Below, one piece after another: positions 20,084 to 31,283 of a stretch of 64,000 nt of DNA. The translations under genes were made by a program, and so were the position numbers. Numbering within the stretch: the stretch's first letter is position 1; each line of letters begins with the position of its first letter. The stretch covers positions 868,001-932,000 of the forward strand of contig JAHLEZ010000007.1 in the NCBI GenBank assembly GCA_020726505.1, read 5' to 3'. Source of the DNA: Leptodontidium sp. MPI-SDFR-AT-0119. Taxonomy: Eukaryota; Ascomycota; Leotiomycetes; Helotiales; Leptodontidiaceae. The notes under the pieces are model-generated. The model did not search any database and was not told the DNA's origin. It saw only the letters and a program-made list of their open reading frames with translations.

Positions 20084-23000
20084 CTAACTAAACAGTATAA
20101 AAACTACTAGACCAGATGAGCATCCTAACGCAAGGACATTATTCTGAAAGGCAGAACATATCGGTCTATACTCAGGTGGTAGCCAAACCAAATTCTCTGA
20201 ACCCCGAACAAGCCAATGCCCCCGATTAATTACTTCCATTATCGTGTCTGTCCGTGGTAAAGAAGCCAGAGGCGTGTAGAACTCCACCTGTAACACGCCT
20301 ATGTTAGTTTCTAAGAATGGTCCATCAGTAGAAAAGGACACTATTGTAACTGTGCTGTCAACTTCGAGCCTCTGTAGTTCCTTCCCAGTTGCTGGATTCC
20401 ATAGCCTGACCGTCCTGTCACTTGATGCTGACGCTAGCAGCTTACCGTCTGGTGAGAATGCGATGGCCCGGACCGAATCATTATGGCCTTTGAGCTTCTG
20501 GACTTTCTTCCCAGTTATTGGATTCCATAGCTTGACCGTCCAGTCGTCTGATGCTGACGCTAGCAGCTTACTGTCTGGTGAGAATGCGACAGCTCTAACC
20601 CAATCACTATGGCCTTCGAGCTTCTGGACCTCCTTCTCAGTTGCTGGATTCCATAGCTTGACCGTCCAGTCATCTGATGCTGACGCTAGCAGCTTACCGT
20701 CTGGTGAGAATACGACGGCCCCGACTGAATCATTATGGCCTTTGAGCTTCTGGGCCTTCTTCCCAATTACTGGATTCCATAGCCTGACCGTCCTGTCATC
20801 TGATGCTGACGCTAGCAGCTTACCGTCTGGTGAGAATGCGACGGCCCGGACCCAATTATCATGGCCTTCGAGCTTCTGGACCTCCTTCTCAGTTGCTGGA
20901 TTCCATAGCCTGACCGTCCAGTCATTTGATGCTGACGCTAGCAGCTTACCGTCTGGTGAGAATACGACGGCCCCGACCGAATCATCATGGCCTTCGAGCT
21001 TCTGGACCTCTTTCCCAGTTACTGGATTCCATAGCCTAACTGTGCTGTCACTTAATACTGACGCTAGCAATTTACCGTCTGGTGAGAATGCGACAGCCCT
21101 AACCGAATAACCATGGCCTTCGAGCTTCTGGACCTCCTTCCCAGTTGCTAAATTCCATAGCCTGACCGTCCTGTCCGCTGATGCCGACGCTAGCAGCTTA
21201 CCGCCTGGTGAGAATGCGACGGTCCCGACCGAATAATCATGGCCTTCGAGCTTCTGGACCTCCTTCCCAGTTGCTGGATTCCATAGCCTGACCGTCATGT
21301 CACTTGATGCCGACGCTAGCAGCTTACCGTCTGGTGAGAATGCGACGGCCCTGACCGAACGATCATGGCCTTCGAGTCTCCATAGCTCCGGGCTCCAAGT
21401 GGATGGCATTTTTGGCACTCTACAAATCCACTTCGGAATTTGGTCCTTGAACATATTTCTAGTGATGCTCGTTTCTGGCGCAAAAAGAATCGCCGAAGAG
21501 TATAGCTGAAACGGTGCAGTGTCAACTATCCCCCGATTTCGAAGGATAAACCACTTTGCATCGTAGAGGAACTCTGATAGGTCGGTACTTCTAGTCGACT
21601 AAATATGTCAAGTTAGTATAAGTATGGGGATAAGTACACTTTATAAGATAACTTACTACGATAAGTGATTGTAAAGTACTGATTAGGGCATCACTTTCAG
21701 ACATCGCTCCTATTAAACTCAAAGCTTCAAGCCAGTGAAGAAAGTGCTCTCGGAAGAAATCATAGATATCTTCATCAGAAATGTGATGTTCGATCTTGTT
21801 TTCATTCGTGATATCTTGTCTGCAGTGTTGCAGGTGGTACACCCAGTTGAGGGTAGCGTACTTGAGATCGGGGGGGATGACTTCGCGGATGGTGGTCTCG
21901 TCGATTTTGTCCCTCGGCTTTCCATAGTCTTGGAGATTGCACATGTCTTTTCGAAGTCCACCGTTCGTTCTCTTCATCCGGTTGATACACTTCGATGTGA
22001 GCATCGCGTGTGTTTCTGCAGCGTCCACTCGAAAGCTGTCAGAACCCGTCCCGGCCTGGCCGAGCAGGAAGTCTCTGAATGACTTGTGCACGACCTCCAA
22101 TGGAACCTCGCTTTTACTAGGAACTTTGGGAACGTTGAGGACGGCGCGGAGCTTTTGGAGCCAACGATTGATGTCGACCAGATCCATGTCGAGAAGATTT
22201 GCCAAGGTGGGAGCTGAAAGCGGAGTGGCGAGAAGAACAATGGTGCCCAAAATCCGCCGTAATTTCTCTTTAGCCTTGTTGCTAATAGGCTTAGGAGTTT
22301 CACCTGCGTTGCGGACGAAAAGCAGCCGGGTAAGAATTGGTGTATAGGTCCGAACAAGCTGTGATCCATCGGGGTCCTGTTCGAACCAAATGGTGTCCTG
22401 CTCGAGCCAAAGCTTCAATTGGTCCTTTGGATTTTCTGATTCATCAGCCACGAACCGACCTAGAGTTGTCACGTAAATAAACAGGGGCTTGGGGTCAGTG
22501 GCGAAGGTGAGGAGGCTGCCTAGGTCCTTAGGGTCTGGCCATGGCTCTTCTGGGATCTCCCAATCTTTCTTAATGGTGTTAAACGTCTCTCTTAACACAA
22601 TGCCAATATCTTTCTTTGTTTCATCGGAGAAGCGATCGTCGAGCAGTGACAAGTTGCGGTACTCGGGGTTTTCGAAGACGTTACGAATGGGAAGATCGTC
22701 TCTACAGGTCAGAAACACGCGCAAGCGCACTTGCCTGAGTTCCCGAAGCTGCGTCAATCGAGTGCAAATCGTGCGAATGTCCTCGTCATCTTCGCATTCA
22801 TCAAGACCATCAATAACGATGACTCTCGTCCACCTGTCTGAGCATTGCTCGGAGAGCATCCGTTCGTTCATCATCTTAAGGGGCTTTTGGATAAGTGTCT
22901 CGAACTGCTTTCCAAGAGCCTTTCCGTCGATTTTTTTTGCCTCTGTTTTGACGTCTCCCATCTCTTTCAGAGATTTGATGAGGAAATTCTTGAACTCGGG

Positions 23001-24986
23001 GCACGATGCCATCAATCGACTTGCAATTGTCGGGAAAAAAACGGGCGGAGCCGGAGCGGCCAGGTCTTTTGAAGAAATAGCTGGCTCCCAGCTGTGACGA
23101 GTTCGCGGGGCCACGTGGCTTCGCGAGGTCACACGCTACAGTCCAAGCCATGGTTGATTTCCCCAGACCAGCAGGACCATGGAGCCAAAATATACTTTCG
23201 CTCTCGACTGCGTTTGCCCACTCATTGATCTCCTTCAGTATACTCTTCCTGGTATCTTTCTCGCATGATCGAAGGTGCTTGCTCACATCGGCACTGTCGT
23301 AAAGTGCATCTGGATCTGTTGGAAGAGGAATCTCGCCGTGGAGTTCGCTACTGAGGTGTTAGTCGGAACAGATGAGAATGGGAGAGTGTGGCGTACTTCG
23401 TGAGTGTGACCTGTTGTAGTATATTGGATGAAATGTCACGTTGCTGTTCGGTCACTAAGAGAAGCTTTTTCATGATACCGAGAGACTCCTCTGCTCTCTT
23501 GTCGAGATTCTCCAACCTTTGTGTTGAAGCACCAATATTTATTTCCTCGAAGTGGTCTTTGAGCGTCTGTTCGGCTGCTTGGACCTTGGACAGCATCTCA
23601 TCCCAGACCTTCTGGTTTCTCACATCTCGTGCAAATCTTTTCAGCGAATTTTTGTAGAATCGCAAAACACTTCTGAACTGAAACTCGAGAATGTGCTGAT
23701 ATAGATCCACAACATCCTTCTGGAATGCTTTCTTCAACTCTTCAGAGATACTCGCTGGCAACAACTGGGGCTCGAGCGCAACATAGAAATCCATACGAGT
23801 GGTGATATAGTTGAATCCACTCTCATTAGCCTGTGCTGCCAGATGAGGATATGTAAGGAGGGGGAGAATGAGGCCCACGCCAGCCCAGATCAAGGAGGCT
23901 TCTGCAGATGGCTTGACGGCTTGATCAACGAAAGCCTTCCCCCATAACACGAAGTCCGCAGCTTCCGTGAGCTGTTTCTTTAGGTCAAAATCGTGGCCGG
24001 CAATGGTATATTTGGATCTCGAGTTTTCCATACGTTTTTTGCCGCGTTCCATTATTTCGTCCAATTGTGTTCGACGCACTATGGGATCCGTGGAGATTTG
24101 ATTAACAGTCTCGTCTAAGCTGTCGTAGTCCTGGTCTTGCGCAGTGCTTGTCGATGTACTTGAACCTATATCCGAATTAGCTGCAGAAACATATCACTTG
24201 TATTTTATACGCACTCGTCAACTCCCTCGAAAGTAATTTGTTATACTTCTCCACCAAATCCTTTTCCAGGTTATCATATGCCTGATTCCAGAGGGACCGG
24301 GGTTCACCATTCCTCGACATATTTAAATCAGCAGTAGAGGCTCGCGAACCATCTTCACAGTGTGCTGGCTGCTCTAGGCTCTCAGCGACAAAAACGGTTG
24401 CCGACCCAGATCCTTCCTGGGCTGTAACCTCCGAGCTGGAGGACCCGTCCCGCTCGACCTCAGTATATTCAAGGTTTTGATGTCGCTTTGGCAGGTTTGA
24501 GGAGGTGTGCGATGATCTGTTGGGGACGGCTAGCTTGCTGGCAGACGCTGCTGGAGTGGGTGAATTCGGAGGAGGAACCGCAGGGAGCTCTGGTTCCGTA
24601 GTCGGTGGAGGGGCTCGCTCGGAACGTTGTGGTTCAACATCCGCTGGATTTTGTGAGCTTTGACAAGACTGGAACTTCTCCGCCGTCAAAGGAAGCCTTG
24701 ACATACCTGGAGGCGGGGTGCTGCCATCTTGTCCCCTCCTCGGCTCTCTAGGAACTGTAGAATTCGATTTAACCACTCTAGTCAATATAGTTGACGGGGT
24801 TGATAGAGGATCGACGGCTATCTTAGCAGCTGACGTAGCGGCGTCGTCTGATAGCTCCTTGGTGTCGGATGGGGAGGCAGATGCTAGTGGGGATGGAGCT
24901 CTTGGCGGCGAGCGGGAGAGCCGCTTCCGCAGAGACTGCCTGAATCTGCGCATCTTTGTAGCTTTCGTTTTGCAATAACTAGGCAA
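20084..24986 (-). CDS. NACHT-WD40 STAND (NLR-like) protein with one frameshift in the NACHT domain
   Basis: Fungal NWD proteins act in heterokaryon incompatibility and probable innate immunity: the WD40 part senses a ligand and the NACHT NTPase oligomerises. Model: complement(20084..21598, 21657..23350, 23397..24165, 24215..24986), introns 46-58 bp, about 1582 aa if the frameshift is ignored. It has a basic Ser/Pro-rich N-terminus (Met12 at 24953 is an equally good start), a NACHT N-terminal helical domain (about 330-510: LIWAGVGLILPLLTYP), Walker A GPAGLGKST (about 572-580), Walker B VIVIDGLDE, and winged-helix and linker regions (YDAKWFILRNRG, IPKWICRVP). Eight 42-residue WD40 repeats follow, then a degenerate C-terminal cap. 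A T7 run (plus-strand A7, 23035-23041) shifts the frame right after the P-loop; six T would keep SARFFPTIA in frame. So it is either a fresh pseudogene, a sequence error, or recoded. Confidence 0.9.
20369..21376 (-). repeat. Eight tandem 126-bp WD40 repeats with high internal identity
   Basis: Every unit encodes L[E/K]GH..[S/W]V..[V/I].FSP..KLLAS..SD.TV[R/K]LWN. Most differences fall at the same few codons (after GH, and the residues around the ASxSxDxT strand), the surface positions that vary in Podospora HET-D/HET-E/HET-R type proteins. Copy number is expected to vary between strains through unequal exchange. Confidence 0.92.
23035..23041 (-). other. Frameshift site (T7 on coding strand) in the NACHT gene
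   Basis: Upstream frame gives GASYFFKRPGRSGSARFF then diverges; the frame one base away gives FFPTIASRLMASCPEF and stays open for 1.4 kb to the next intron. Confidence 0.85.
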
Positions 24987-25130
24987 GAAGAAGAAGATTA
25001 GGAAGACGAGAGAAAAATTCCAATGCCGAGCTTTCAGCTTTCTTCAATACTCAATACTCGAATGCATAGACAACACACCACGCTTCAAAATGCCCTGGGC
25101 ACAAAATTTGATAGGCGGCCAAGAAGGGGG

Positions 25131-25153
25131 CGATTGATTGATTGATTGATTGT
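25131..25153. repeat. (GATT)n tract and small inverted repeat upstream of the NACHT gene
   Basis: Five GATT units. Just beyond, CACCAGTGGGT (25179-25189) is inverted at 25250-25260. This lies in the presumed promoter of the NACHT gene. Confidence 0.7.
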
Positions 25154-25341
25154 CTCATACTCCACAGCTCCACAGCTCCACCAGTGGGTGCAGGAATTCA
25201 TAATGCCGTTACTAAGCGAACCTCACCAAAAACGGTGTCACGAGTTTGTACCCACTGGTGCTCGGTTCTAGCAGCTTAGTCAGCCATACCTAAATAAGTT
25301 AGCCACACGGTTTGCAAATGATTATATAAGTAAAATTACAG

Positions 25342-25440
25342 CGTCACCAGCGCCTGTACTAATTGAGGACGGATTCTTAGCGAATTTCGGTGGGGTTTTG
25401 CTGACAAATCCGTCCTCAATTAGTACAGGCACTAGTGGCG
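25342..25440. repeat. 99-bp foldback repeat
   Basis: Perfect 24-base arms (25352-25375 and 25407-25430) contain GTACTAATTGAGGACGG around a 31-base loop. The arms extend with mismatches to about 34 bases. It could be a tiny MITE. No clear TSD. Confidence 0.8.
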
Positions 25441-25515
25441 TAAATGCCTTCGTACTCTTAGCTTGCTAAGAGAAGAAGGGGCTAAAAAACGCTTACCGAA
25501 CACTCCTCCAGGGCA

Positions 25516-25652
25516 AAAATTTGGCGCTAGAGCAAATGGGGTTACTTAAATTTTATAGAACGTGAGTATATCTCATACTTGAGTCTCGTGATCTTACTAA
25601 ATTTTCCGCTAGAGCGAATGGGGCTACCGTAAATTTTACAGAACAGGGGTAT
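25516..25652. repeat. Pair of about 54-bp direct repeats
   Basis: Units at 25516-25570 and 25598-25652 share CGCTAGAGC.AATGGGG and TAAATTTTA.AGAAC. They lie within the inner part of island repeat copy C. Confidence 0.75.
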
Positions 25653-26175
25653 ATTTCAATACTTTATGCGCGTGACTCTTCTTCTTAAGTTCGAAGGCTT
25701 CGTGCGAGACGCAGGCTAGCACTCTCGTATGGAACGTGCGGGGTCGTTTCGGACTAACCAAAATTGTCACTCGCTTTGATCCAAGGTAACGATCGTTGTG
25801 GCGACCTTGTATAAATCTGCGCGCTACAGCAGCCACAAGGCTCATGACGATTGCTAGCCTAGTAGCGACGTCCTAAAGCTCAGATATGACCTTTTTATAA
25901 GTATTAGAGGTAATAAGAGCCCAATAGTGGAGCTATGTTAAAGGCATCCTCTTTTGCTATAAACGAAGACATTCTACAGATCGGGCGCGAGGACGACAAT
26001 GTGAAGGTAATTTTCTGGTAGGAGGGGTTTAAAATATTCAAGGGTAGCTATGGAACACGACTTACACAAAAGTTTGGGAGACGTCGATATGTGTAAGGAG
26101 TTTGACATGTTTAAAGTCAAAGTACTCATCATTTTTTTCGGCACGGTGGGTTTTTCGGCACGCAGGGATGGACGT
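25640..26175 (-). repeat. Island repeat, copy C (right terminus, inverted)
   Basis: Ends in the reverse complement of the ACGTC terminus and aligns with copy A through the Gypsy insertion point and on to about 14960. It keeps more C and G than copy A, so it is the less mutated copy. A 69-codon minus ORF (25636-25845, MSLVAAVARRFIQGRH...) lies within it and has no recognisable family. Confidence 0.75.
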
Positions 26176-26177
26176 TA

Positions 26178-27213
26178 AGTGCAACTTAGTGGATTTCTCG
26201 GAGTTAAGAAGCCTTGAAGATGGTTTGATAGGCTAGAGGAATACATTGAGAGGTTTTTAATTCCAATACTCGTAAGCTTTCTGGCCAGTGTACTGCAGGA
26301 CTAGTTGTCGGACGACAAGACAGGGGATAGGAGTGAAGTGTAGTGGGGTTCTGAAATCCTCGAAAAGTGCTAGGGTTTGTTGTCAATATTCAAGATTAAA
26401 ATATTACTGCCTTATTGAAGTCACTTTCAATTTGGGGACTAGTTACTGCGCCGAATCACTGTGTTAGAGCAGCAAATTTATAATGGCTCATTAGGTGGCG
26501 GAACAAAAGGCATTAACGAGTTACATTCGTATGTTAGCTTAGTGTGGCCAATGATCGATCCACCTTGACGAGGAGATATTCTCATTATGTTACCCAAAGT
26601 TTTGGAGGACGCAAGCACGACTTAATAGACACAGTGAAGAGATCGGAACGATACAATTCATCTAATGATGTCTTGTCTACTAGGTAGGACTTCAGGCATT
26701 AGATTCAAATCCGGGGACAGTCTAGAACGATCTCTAGGAGACCGGAGCCTGTAATTTAGCGACACCCACCTAAAATTGACGACATGATTGCACCCCTCGC
26801 TTAATCAGGGGCACGTTGTTGCCAAAACAACACCGGCTAAACCTCTAGCCGCTCCAAACTCAAGCCGTAAAACACATGAAGCCATTCCGAACATTACCCA
26901 AAGCTATCATCCGATTTCGCAGTGATTTCTGATCACTTATCGTTCATATCGTACGTCTGGATGGCGTCTTATGTCGTGTGCGGGGAGTAGCCCCACCAAA
27001 CTTGAATTCCTGTGTGGTTGGAATTTGTAAGGCGTCATTTTGGACATGTTGGCGCAATACAGAACATTACAAACCAACACAAATATCATCTGTATAAGGA
27101 GTCTGATATCTCACCAATCTAAGAGAATCTAATTTATCTAGCCAGTTCCTTCTTCTTGCTAGATATCTTCACACTATCTACCAAGGTAGCAGTTCAAACA
27201 TCCAACCGCCAAG
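26178..27213. other. Intergenic, no gene seen
   Basis: No coding signal. Contains the presumed promoter of the flavin monooxygenase gene. Confidence 0.5.
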
Positions 27214-28432
27214 ATGCCAACCGAATTCATCAGCTTGACATTTCCCAATGCCTCAACAGAGATCGCTCCCATTCCAGGAGCTACAATCGACCCAGATTAT
27301 CTCATTCGCTATGCCAGAACACTGGACGATTTAGCTTACAACTACACCCTCGTTCCTTACGGATCATCACACTACGACCCTTTCACAATCGGTGCCACAA
27401 TCGCAGCCGCAACCAAGAACCTCAAGATCATCATCGCTCTCAGACCAAATACTCTCTACCCCACTGTTGCAGCCAAGGCTCTTGCAACTCTCGATCAGCT
27501 GAGTTCCGGCCGTGCTGTGGTGCATTTCATTGCTGGTGGCAGTGATGCCGAGCAAGCCAAGGAGGGAGATTTCCTCACTAAAGATGAACGATATGAGAGG
27601 ACCGAGGAGTATATCAAGATCCTTCGTCGTGCATGGCAATCTACTGCGCCTTTTGACTGGGAAGGTAAATACTACCAATTCAAGCAGTAAGTTCTATTTC
27701 GCCTCGAGGTTCTTTTCAAAAAACAATCTCTTGCATTATACCTGTTTGTTCCGAATTCGCCGCCCTGAGCGAATTTTCAAAAATTTACCGACTAACATCA
27801 TCACCAGATTCAACAGCGACGTTCCACCAGTCAACGGCACCATCCCCGTCTCAGTAGGTGGCTCATCTGATGAAGCCTACCGCATCGGCGGCTCCCTCGC
27901 CGACATCTTCGGTCTCTGGGGCGAACCACTCAAAGAAACCAAAGAGCAAATCGATCGCATCTATGCCGAAGCCGAGAAGGCAGGCCGTACAGACCGCCCC
28001 CGTATCTGGGTGACATTCCGTCCCATCCTCGCCGAGACGGACGATCTTGCCTGGGCGAAAGCTCACCGGATCCTCGATGCTCTGAACGCAAATCGTGCCA
28101 TCGGACAGGGAAAAGCTCCTGTCAATGCACCAGCTCCACAGAATGTCGGATCGCAGCGTCTGCTCGATATTGCTGCTCGTGGTGAGATCCAAGATAGAGC
28201 GCTTTGGTACCCCACTGTTACTGCTACGAATGCTAGGGGTGCTTCGACGGCGCTGGTTGGGTCGCCGCAGACTATTGTGGATTCGTTGCTTGATTATGTT
28301 GATTTGGGTGCTGAGTTGATCTCGATTAGGGGGTATGATAATTTGAATGATGCGATCGATTATGGTCGGTATGTGATTCCACAGGTGCGAGAAGTTTTGA
28401 AACAGCGGGCGAATGGAACTGCGAAGGCTTGA
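27214..28432 (+). CDS. LLM-class flavin-dependent monooxygenase (alkanesulfonate monooxygenase-like), 365 aa
   Basis: Luciferase-like enzymes use reduced FMN and O2; relatives cleave alkanesulfonates or similar carbon-heteroatom bonds. Two exons, 27214..27686 and 27808..28432, with the intron GTAAGT...CACCAG and the codon CA|A restoring Q-FNSDVPPV. The total is 1098 nt in frame. Motifs: DDLAYNYTLVPYGSSHYDP (N-terminal TIM strand), KIIIALRPNTLYPTVAAK and LDQLSSGRAVVHFIAGGS (flavin pocket region), DERYERTEEYIKILRRAW, then VPVSVGGSSDEAYRIGG after the intron and a C-terminal VGSPQTIVDSLLDYVDLGAE. The length suits the SsuD group. There is no targeting signal, so it is probably cytosolic. Substrate and specificity cannot be told. 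The gene lies just outside the island and looks intact. Confidence 0.92.
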
Positions 28433-28776
28433 GTAGAGGAAAATTGGACGGGATGGAAGGATTTAGCTATAATTCACGGATCATGGCTTCACTGAAATGT
28501 GACTGCTCTGAAAATACAGTTGACCTTTATTTGCAAGTTTTGGGGGCACTGAGATGCTCCACTGTGGTTGACGTTCTCTAAGAAAATGATGAAGACGAGC
28601 TCTGAGAAAATAAAGTCAGGGAAGAACATGATGATAACCAGGGTGAAGGGTCCGCCCCCTAAACTACCCTTGTCACCTTTATAAATCATTAACCCATGCA
28701 GATCTCTGAGAATTTGTTGTCCAGAATCGTTTCAAGTTCTCGTCACGCGTGGTCGTATTGCAATGTGTTGTTCCTG

Positions 28777-30142
28777 TCAGGTTCCATCATCTTGACCTTC
28801 AGCCTCATCCTCCCGCTTCTCGAGCCATGCGATGATAGGCTTGGCCCAAATTGTATCCCTAGGATTTCTTCCCTCACGAACCACCAACTCTTTCAGCTTC
28901 TTCATCTTCCCAATTTCGCTGCCAATAAAATCCTTCAATTTCGAACTTCTTTCCCGCGGCGACTCCGGGGCAATTTGTACTCCCAATGTCTCCACCGAAG
29001 GACAGAACTTGAGAATGAAAGGTAGATAAAGAGACAACTTCTGCGCGATGTTGTCGTTCAAATCCGAGCTGTTCTCGTACTAGGATTGATATGGATCTGT
29101 AATATAAGCACCTGAAAATGACAGATTCTTCAATAGTGCTGCGTTTGTAGGACCGATCCGACGGAGAAAATACAGGAACTCGTCACAGACAACAAAATCC
29201 GGTGTCGTTTCAATTGGCAGTCGCTGTTCGATGGCGCTTATTGCGGCTGCAATCCTTTCTTTTCCTACTTCGTTGTCCGTGGAAGGCATGCCATCAAGTG
29301 GTCGCCCGGCGAAATCTTTCCACCTTGGCCCCGAATGTCGAGTTGGCTTCCAAATCTTGAAGTCGGGTTTGAGAGAGGCATAGAGCGTGGTGTTACCGTG
29401 ACCGTACATGGCTTTGCAAGAGCGTAACACCGAGGCATTGATGGCTGGGCGGATGGCCTCGCGAATCTCCGTGTATTTTCCTTCGGAATCCATTCGATCG
29501 ACCATAATTCGCGATCTCACATATCCGCACATCACTTTCTCGGTCCTCAGGATGTATGTTTGGCAGGGTATCAAAGAATTCTCGTAGTCATTGTCCTCAA
29601 CGAGATCGATGGTTGTGGTGGGAACGATGAGGACGTGGCAAAGTATCAGGTGTATGATTTCTGCCCGATTCATTAGCATCATACTCACTTTTGATGGAAG
29701 TTGTGGTGTTACCTTGGGGAAACTTTAGAAGGTGTCTCTCATGAGTTTGAGGCAGGTTCCATCCGCTCTCACTTGGGTGAGCGAGATCCTTCCATACCTC
29801 ACTCAGCTCTATGGCGTCGTACTGTTCTGGTACACTCTTTATCTTCCGAAGCCAATAGCTTTGATCCAAAAGTGTGTACCGTGATGGCGTTTTTGTTTCG
29901 AAGTAGTCGGATAAGTTGATGGCTATCCAGAATCAGCATGGTCTCAAGGAGCAGGGTTTAATCAACCAACCAGGGCGAAGGATGTACCGCTGCTCATCCT
30001 CAATAAAGAACAATCCAAGCAGCTTGCGTTCGCGAATGAAACGATGAAATGCTGTGATGGGATCGAGGTTTGGAAACTCTTTACTGGCTAAGAATAACCA
30101 TTTGACAAGCTGGTGGGGATCAGTACTGCTAGATGTCGCCAT
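28777..30142 (-). pseudogene. Hypothetical protein (paralog A of an unrecognised fungal family), one in-frame stop
   Basis: Three exons, complement(28777..29660, 29713..29922, 29971..30142), introns of about 50 bp, 421 codons in one frame. The junctions are supported by the paralog at 31284-33016: RYILRPG/KMWGPG, then HLLKFPQ/HILKFPQ, then EIIHLILCH/EILDLIIR. The body carries KYTEIREAIRPAINASVLRSCKAMY, the family's best-conserved block, and FVVCDEFLYFLRRIGPTNAALLKNL. A single TAG at 29080-29082 follows GAYITDPYQS, yet the frame goes on for another 100 codons that still match the paralog (LYLPFILKFCPSVETL). Either a recent nonsense change or a tolerated C-terminal truncation. The function is unknown; the layout recalls fungal F-box-like or LRR-like orphan proteins, but I see no clear F-box. 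Confidence 0.7.
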
Positions 30143-31283
30143 TTTGGTGAAGGAGAAGGTTGATTTCAGGGGGAATGGAGGATCAGGCCTGAAATATGCA
30201 GTAATTTGGTTCCTGCCAAATGTTCTCCGAAGACGAGAATGAAGTTACCTTGGTTGAGTTTGAAAAGACTTGGAGATCGAGCAGCAAGGCCTTGTACAAC
30301 GCGAGGGCTAGCGGCCTACTAGTGCCTCTGTGAGCAGACGCGCCCAAGGCCTACCTCATAGGCGAAAGGTGGAATGAATTCAGAATGAATTCACTGTCAA
30401 GAGCAAAACCAATGCCGAGAGGACGATTGAGCCGACTTTAAAAGACTAATAATTTCGTTTTAGTCATCAGGAAGGAGCGATAAAGCATCGTGATAGTCGC
30501 TTAGCAATAGGCTCAACACAGCTCCTTCCTTTAAGGTACCGCTTAACAGACCAAGATTCCAGTGAATGCGCGCTTGAATTAAACTCGCCTCATGGCCCAG
30601 TGGCTTGTTTCAAGTATTCGCGTAGTGGTAATGGGCTTGGTTATGTTCGGCGAGGATGGGACCACGGCGTGTTTGCCCGCCTTGCACCTGGCGCCAGATC
30701 GTTACGAATTGGTTCTCTATTTGCTCTGAATTTGCTGCAAGGCCATTGATATCAAAGTACTATGAATTAATGGGTAAAGTTAGCACCGAATTGACTAAGA
30801 TGATAGAGGATTGGCGGCAGAAGCTTGGGATGAGGCTTTCCATTTGTTTGTTGACATTGGTTTCGCTTAAAGCTCTGTTCTCGTATTCAAGTTTGACTAG
30901 TCATTATCCTCAGAATTCAGTATAATAATATGGTTTAGTATCCTGGTACATGACCCTGAAAATTTGGGAGTTTGCCCAAAGAATGGATCAAAAATGGAAA
31001 TTTTTAATCAGTACAGGTCATGGCAGCCAAGGCTCGGTACGACGGTATCAGGTCTGGACTAGTTTAGCGTTGCCCGTGGTGATTCAGGGATGATTCACGG
31101 ATTTGAATGGCGTCTATTTTGTCCATGTGGATTGAGCTAGCGATATTTCTACGCTTCCAATCTGTATAAATAGCGGGTTCTTTAACACAGCTTCGAACTT
31201 TCTCGCTCTTTTAGCGAAAGGAATTGTCTTCGAAGGAACTCAACACCATCAGCCATCAGACTCGTCTCAACGAAAAATCCAAA
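30143..31283. other. Shared upstream region of two divergent paralogs
   Basis: No gene. TATAAATA at 31165-31172 lies about 115 bp before the plus-strand ATG and is a plausible core promoter. Confidence 0.5.

Larger units (their letters stand above)
7060..26175. mobile_element. Candidate large TIR-bounded island (possible cargo-carrying transposon)
   Basis: The left end (7060 on) and the reverse complement of the right end (26175 backwards) align: ACGTC[T/C]ATCCCTGCG, then two copies of GTGCCGAAAAA, then lower but continuous similarity for several hundred bases. Both ends are flanked by TA (7058-7059, 26176-26177), as in Tc1/mariner insertions. Remove the Gypsy element and its TSD and the span is about 11.6 kb. 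It contains a NACHT-WD40 gene, an amidase pseudogene and other repeats. No transposase or DDE frame is visible, so a complete autonomous element is not shown. The alternative is two independent, each truncated, copies of one element in opposite orientation. Confidence 0.4.

Noticed and set aside
20301..21110. 269-codon plus-strand ORF over the WD40 region
   Set aside because: It is the antisense shadow of the 126-bp WD40 repeats; its periodic sequence (GFHSLTV, DADASSLPSGENA) just mirrors them.
22489..23097. 202-codon plus-strand ORF
   Set aside because: Antisense to the NACHT coding exon; no motif or start context of its own.
7060..26175. Starship-type giant element
   Set aside because: No tyrosine-recombinase captain (DUF3435-like) at either end and the termini are TA-flanked inverted repeats, which Starships do not need.
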